From contig JAFYPS010000099.1 in the NCBI GenBank assembly GCA_017547395.1, positions 1-7,555 on the forward strand: 7,555 nucleotides of DNA, in the 5' to 3' direction. This document shows positions 3,939 through 7,555 of the stretch, piece by piece. The notes under the pieces are model-generated. The model saw nothing but the letters and a program-made list of their open reading frames with translations. It did not search any database and was not told where the DNA came from. Both the position numbers and the translations under genes were made by a program. The stretch's first letter is position 1, and every line of letters starts with the position of its first letter. The DNA is from Clostridia bacterium (lineage in GTDB: Bacteria; Bacillota_A; Clostridia; Oscillospirales; CAG-272).

Positions 3939-5174
3939 ATGGAAAATCAGAATCTTAACATAATTCCCGTGCTTGTGGGCGCGGATCAGAACTGTTATAA
4001 CGTTGCGCGCGCTTTTCACGAGCAGTACGGGCTTGTTTCGCACGCGCTTGGAAGATATGCGATAGGCATTACTCAGCATACGAGCATAGTCAAGTTTCAC
4101 GCGGTAGAAAATCTCAACACCGATGATACCTTTATGCTTGCGATGGACGATTTTGCAAAGCAGCACGAGGGCGCAACCCTTATTGCGCTCGGCTGTACCG
4201 ATGAATATGCCGCCATGCTTATCCGTCATCGCGAGGAGCTTGAGGACAGGTACATTATTCCTTACATTGACGAGCCCCTTATGGAAAAACTTGTTGACAA
4301 GGCGGATTTTTATGAGATGTGCGACAAGTACGGCATAAAGTATCCGAAAACCAAGGTGCTTTCTTCGGTATGCACCGAAGATGAAGTGTGCGAGGAGGCA
4401 CTCGGATTTTCATATCCGATTATTTTAAAGCCTTCGTCAAGCATTGATTACTGGCATCATCCTTTTGACGGGATGAAGAAGGTTTATACCGTAAATTCTC
4501 CTGCCGAAACGGCAAAGGTTGTTTCGGAAATATACGGCGCGGGATATACGCAGCGCATTATTCTTCAGGACAGGGTAATCGGTGCAGACGCCAATATGCG
4601 CGTGCTTACCGCATACGTCGGCAAGGATCACAAGGTTAAAATGATGTGCCTCGGACACGTTCTGCTCGAGGAGCATACTCCGAAAGGACTTGGAAATCAC
4701 GCGGCTATTATCACCGAGTATAACCCCGCGCTTACTGAAAAGTTCCGCGCGTTGCTTGAGGATATAGGCTATCGCGGATTTGCAAATTTTGATATCAAGT
4801 ACGACGACCGTGACGGAAGTCTTAATGCATTTGAGATAAATCTCCGTCAGGGCAGAAGTAACTATTACGTTACCTCAAGCGGATTCAATATTGCAAAATA
4901 TCTTGTTGAGGATTACGTTCTTTGCAACGAAATTCCGTTTGAAGAGGCTAAGGAGCCTCACTTCTGGCACTACGTTCCGCGCGGAGTTATCTGGCGCCAT
5001 GCAAAGAAGGACGTTATTCCCGAGGCTAAGGCACTTGTAAAGGCGGGCAAGAGCGCTTCTTCAATGTGGTATAAGTATGACTGCCTGCGAAACCCTATGC
5101 GCATACTTTATCTTATCGAGCACGCGAGAAGATTTTATCAGAAATATAAAACTTATTGTCCTCCACAGGACTGA
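3939..5174 (+). CDS. ATP-grasp carboxylate-amine ligase, D-aspartate-ligase-like
   Basis: A 411-residue ATP-grasp enzyme. Residues 1-115 form the pre-ATP-grasp region (start MENQNLNIIPVLVGADQNCY). The ATP-binding core includes IILKPS (161-166, Lys164), LQDRVIGAD (209-217), FDIKYD (284-289) and the Mg-binding strand FEINLRQGRS (298-307; Glu299, Asn301). Such enzymes make acyl-phosphates and join a carboxylate to an amine. The overall pattern (VLVGAD..CYNVARAFHE, VPYID-like IIPYID, EINLRQGRSNYYVTSSG) and the length recall the D-aspartate ligases of E. faecium and L. lactis that load D-Asp onto the lysine of UDP-MurNAc-pentapeptide. This assignment is from memory of the family, not a search. No membrane helix is seen, so it is probably cytoplasmic. 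AAGGA (3929-3933) precedes the ATG by five bases. The MurE-like gene follows after 12 bases, so the two are almost certainly co-expressed. Confidence 0.85.
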   Translation: MENQNLNIIPVLVGADQNCYNVARAFHEQYGLVSHALGRYAIGITQHTSIVKFHAVENLNTDDTFMLAMDDFAKQHEGATLIALGCTDEYAAMLIRHREELEDRYIIPYIDEPLMEKLVDKADFYEMCDKYGIKYPKTKVLSSVCTEDEVCEEALGFSYPIILKPSSSIDYWHHPFDGMKKVYTVNSPAETAKVVSEIYGAGYTQRIILQDRVIGADANMRVLTAYVGKDHKVKMMCLGHVLLEEHTPKGLGNHAAIITEYNPALTEKFRALLEDIGYRGFANFDIKYDDRDGSLNAFEINLRQGRSNYYVTSSGFNIAKYLVEDYVLCNEIPFEEAKEPHFWHYVPRGVIWRHAKKDVIPEAKALVKAGKSASSMWYKYDCLRNPMRILYLIEHARRFYQKYKTYCPPQD

Positions 5175-5186
5175 AAGAGGTAAAAA

Positions 5187-6656
5187 ATGCGTTTATCCGC
5201 ACTGCTTGAAAAAGCAAAAATTGAATATAACGGTGCGGAAAAGACTGTTAAATGCATAGTCTGCGATTCGCGCGAGGCAACAGAGGATTCGCTGTTTGTC
5301 TGCATTAAGGGATTTGCAAGTGACGGACACAATTTCGTAGAGCGCGCATATATACGCGGATGTCGCGTGTTCGTTGTTGAACGCGATATTCCCGAGTTTG
5401 AGGATATAACCGTTATCAAGGTTGAAAACAGTCGCCGCGCGCTTGCCAATATATCAGCGGCATTTTACGATTTTCCCGCAAGCAAGCTTAAGGTTATCGG
5501 CATTACGGGAACAAAGGGCAAAACCACTACTGCACTTATGCTTTCGTCGGTTCTTTCGCAAAACGGTATTTCCTGCGGATATATCGGCTCCAACGGTATA
5601 GAATTTGCGGGTAACCGCTTTGAAACGCTTAACACTACGCCTGAAAGTCTTGACTTGCATTATTATTTTGATCAGATGGTAAAAGCGGGTGTAAAGGCGG
5701 TTGCACTTGAGGTTTCGTCGCAGGCGCTATATCTTGACCGAACGTACGGAATTCCGTTCTTTGTAACTGCATTTACCAATCTTGCTCCCGACCATATCGG
5801 CGGTGCGGAGCATCCAACCTTTGAGCATTACAGAGATTGCAAGAAAAAACTGTTTTCAGACTACACTTCGGAGTTCTCGGTATTTTCGGCAACCGATGAG
5901 GCATCCGACTATATGAGTCGCGACTGCAGTGCGATGATGTGCACCTTCGGTCTTGAAAAGGGAGATTTTTCCGCTACTGAAATTACACCGTTTTTTGACG
6001 GTGGCGCACTCGGAATCGAATTCGAGTGCCGCGCGCTTACTAAAAAATGCACGGTATCTCTTCCTATGCCGGGTAAATTCAGCGTCGAGAATGCACTGTG
6101 CGCGGTTGCAATTGCACACAGATTTGGCGTTAGTGCAGATGCTGCGGCAGATGCACTGGCGCATACGTACGTGTTTGGTCGCTTTGAGCTTGTTAAAACC
6201 GAACTCGATGCAGTTTTCGTTATCGACTATGCTCATAACGGCTTCAGCATAACAAGCGCGCTTAATACTTTGCGCGCATACAATCCCAACCGGCTCTGGT
6301 GCGTGAGCGGCTCGGTCGGAGGACGAACCTTTGGCCGCCGTGCCGAAATAGGCGAGGCAATGAGCAAGCTTTGCGATATTGCCGTTTTAACTGCGGATAA
6401 CCCTGATTTAGAGGATCCGCTGAAAATTTGCGATGACATTCACAAAGCATTTGTCCGCGATATTCCTTGCAAGAGTTTTGCCGACCGTGAAGATGCGATA
6501 AAATACGTTGTCGCAAACGTCAAAAAGGGCGACATAGTTCTTTTTGCGGGCAAGGGACACGAGCAATATCAGTTTATCCGCGGTGCAAAGATTCCTTTCT
6601 CCGAGCGAAGGCTTATCGAAAAGTATGCAATGGAAATTGCAAAGGAATACGTATAA
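5187..6656 (+). CDS. MurE-like Mur ligase (UDP-MurNAc-tripeptide synthetase family)
   Basis: A 489-residue, full-length Mur ligase with all three domains. The N-terminal UDP-binding part contains CDSRE (26-30). The central ATPase has GTKGKTT (108-114), NTTPES (149-154), ALEVSSQAL (173-181), FTNLAPDHI (196-204) and Lys219, the likely carbamylated lysine, in YRDCKKKLF. The C-terminal part has GRFE (331-334), DYAHN (347-351), DNPD (404-407) and AGKGHE (454-459). MurE adds the third residue to UDP-MurNAc-L-Ala-D-Glu in the cytoplasm. The diaminopimelate-selecting motif DNPR is DNPD here, and the usual GDRDKGKRP segment reads GGRTFGRRA (378-386), so the substrate may be another amino acid or another UDP-peptide. 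AGAGG (5176-5180) overlaps the end of the ATP-grasp gene region, giving tight coupling. It may be a second MurE paralogue; the standard division/cell-wall cluster is not in this window. Confidence 0.9.
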   Translation: MRLSALLEKAKIEYNGAEKTVKCIVCDSREATEDSLFVCIKGFASDGHNFVERAYIRGCRVFVVERDIPEFEDITVIKVENSRRALANISAAFYDFPASKLKVIGITGTKGKTTTALMLSSVLSQNGISCGYIGSNGIEFAGNRFETLNTTPESLDLHYYFDQMVKAGVKAVALEVSSQALYLDRTYGIPFFVTAFTNLAPDHIGGAEHPTFEHYRDCKKKLFSDYTSEFSVFSATDEASDYMSRDCSAMMCTFGLEKGDFSATEITPFFDGGALGIEFECRALTKKCTVSLPMPGKFSVENALCAVAIAHRFGVSADAAADALAHTYVFGRFELVKTELDAVFVIDYAHNGFSITSALNTLRAYNPNRLWCVSGSVGGRTFGRRAEIGEAMSKLCDIAVLTADNPDLEDPLKICDDIHKAFVRDIPCKSFADREDAIKYVVANVKKGDIVLFAGKGHEQYQFIRGAKIPFSERRLIEKYAMEIAKEYV

Positions 6657-6690
6657 AAAATCCCAAACAACTTTCGTTGTTTGGGATTTT
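6657..6690. terminator. Bidirectional terminator between convergent genes
   Basis: A perfect 15-bp stem AAAATCCCAAACAAC/GTTGTTTGGGATTTT closes on TTTC. It begins one base after the stop of the MurE-like gene and ends two bases before the stop codon of the opposing hydrolase gene. U tracts are present on both strands (TTTTCTTATTTTT forward, TTTT with further T residues in reverse), so one hairpin ends both transcripts. Confidence 0.92.
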
Positions 6691-6691
6691 C

Positions 6692-7519
6692 TTATTTTTC
6701 AAAAACGTACTTTTCTCCGGGCATAAACATATGAAAGCACTGTGAGGGGTTTATTTTGTAGAGGCAGTCAACAAAGTATGCGGGATTTACCTCGTTTACG
6801 GCATAAAGGTCAAAATGCATCGGTATAAGCAGAGATGCATTTGCTTCTTTTGCAAGAGTAATTGCTTCAACGCTGTCAAAGCATCCGATAATGTCTTTTA
6901 CCACGGTGCGATAGTAGTCCCTGCCGTTTATTGGCAGCATAAGCACGTCGCAACCGCAAATCCTTTTCGAAAGTCCGTCGTACATACAGCAGTCGCCCGA
7001 ATGGTAGACCTTGGTTTCGCCAAGCGTTAATATAAAGCCGAGCTCGTGATAGTTGCCGCCCTCATCGGTATTAAGGGTCTCGTGCGCGGCGGGAATCGGC
7101 ATAAAAGAGAAGCCGCCTACGGTGTAGGTTTTGTCAGCGACAACCCCGTGTATGTTTGCTTTGTCAATGCCATACTTCTCAAGCTCATTGCAGAACGTTA
7201 CCGATGCAAAGTACTGTGCCTTTTTATTCACCTTCGCCATAGCGGAGAGGGTGTACGGGTCGGTATGGTCAAAATGAGAGTGCGTGCAGAACACATAGTC
7301 GATAAAATCAAGCTCGTCTGCACTCATTGGGGCAGGGTACTTTCTTTCCCACTTTACGTTTTCGCTGCAGCAGTTTTTATCAACGTAGTCCGAAAGATAT
7401 CCGTCAATGAGAATATACTTTTTATTATATTTTATAATAAATCCGACCTGCCCGAGATAAAAGTACGCGGTCTGACCGTCAGTAAGAGCGGTTCCGAGGA
7501 TTTTTTCTTTTAAATTCAT
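6692..7519 (-). CDS. UlaG-like metallo-beta-lactamase-fold hydrolase
   Basis: A 275-residue metallo-beta-lactamase-fold protein with no signal peptide, probably cytoplasmic. Metal-ligand motifs are all present: HSHFDH (80-85), His146 in PAAHE, HSGD (173-176) and His235 in PMHFD. The early LGQVGFIIKYNKKYILIDG (22-40) is the usual first beta hairpin of the UlaG group, whose characterised member opens L-ascorbate-6-phosphate lactone. INGRD (197-201) before a helix also fits that group. No ascorbate transporter or other ula gene is nearby, so the substrate is unknown and many proteins annotated this way are not lactonases. GAGG (7528-7525) lies five bases before the ATG at 7519-7517. It converges on the Mur ligase operon and shares its terminator, so a functional link is not implied. 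Confidence 0.88.
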   Translation of the reverse strand: MNLKEKILGTALTDGQTAYFYLGQVGFIIKYNKKYILIDGYLSDYVDKNCCSENVKWERKYPAPMSADELDFIDYVFCTHSHFDHTDPYTLSAMAKVNKKAQYFASVTFCNELEKYGIDKANIHGVVADKTYTVGGFSFMPIPAAHETLNTDEGGNYHELGFILTLGETKVYHSGDCCMYDGLSKRICGCDVLMLPINGRDYYRTVVKDIIGCFDSVEAITLAKEANASLLIPMHFDLYAVNEVNPAYFVDCLYKINPSQCFHMFMPGEKYVFEK

Positions 7520-7555
7520 AATGACCTCACAGATTTTTTAAAAAACTATTGACAA

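Noticed and set aside
7046..7513. Plus-strand 155-codon open frame opposite the UlaG-like gene
   Set aside because: It is antisense to a gene with all metal-ligand motifs and has no ribosome binding site.
7549..7554. TTGACA on the plus strand at the right edge, a possible -35 box of a divergent gene
   Set aside because: The matching -10 box would lie outside the window, so it cannot be supported.

Overview
The window looks like chromosomal DNA of a low-to-moderate-GC Firmicute, most likely an uncultured Clostridia/Oscillospirales gut-type bacterium. This rests on AGGAGG-type ribosome binding sites, consensus sigma-A promoters, encoded CCA on the tRNAs, U-tailed hairpin terminators, and proteins that resemble Clostridia families. 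The taxon is an inference; there is no rRNA or other marker gene here.

The left third (1-1800) is read on the minus strand and is full of repeats. From the right it runs: a sigma-A promoter, tRNA-Leu(GAG) with a terminator, a small membrane protein gene, a four-helix-bundle protein gene (S23/intervening-sequence family) bracketed by inverted arrays of a 7-base repeat, then tRNA-Leu(CAG) with a terminator. Next comes about 490 bases without a gene, holding two further copies of the tRNA-Leu 3' tail, several hairpins and a compound palindrome. A partial, unrecognised gene with its own promoter runs off the left edge. The area reads as a tRNA-Leu locus repeatedly remodelled by small palindromic or mobile sequences.

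The centre (1840-6690) is a plus-strand, probably co-transcribed set of three genes: an AsnB-type glutamine amidotransferase, an ATP-grasp carboxylate-amine ligase resembling D-aspartate ligases of peptidoglycan cross-bridges, and a MurE-like Mur ligase. The last two genes are 12 bases apart. Together they suggest a cell-wall precursor pathway: the Mur ligase adds an amino acid to a UDP-MurNAc-peptide, the ATP-grasp enzyme adds a side-chain or bridging residue, and the amidotransferase converts a free carboxylate to an amide. The MurE-like protein has DNPD where the diaminopimelate-selecting motif is DNPR, so its substrate may not be ordinary meso-diaminopimelate. This is the most interesting biology in the window.

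The right end (6657-7555) has a shared bidirectional terminator and a convergent minus-strand gene for an UlaG-like metallo-beta-lactamase-fold hydrolase with no evident link to the operon.
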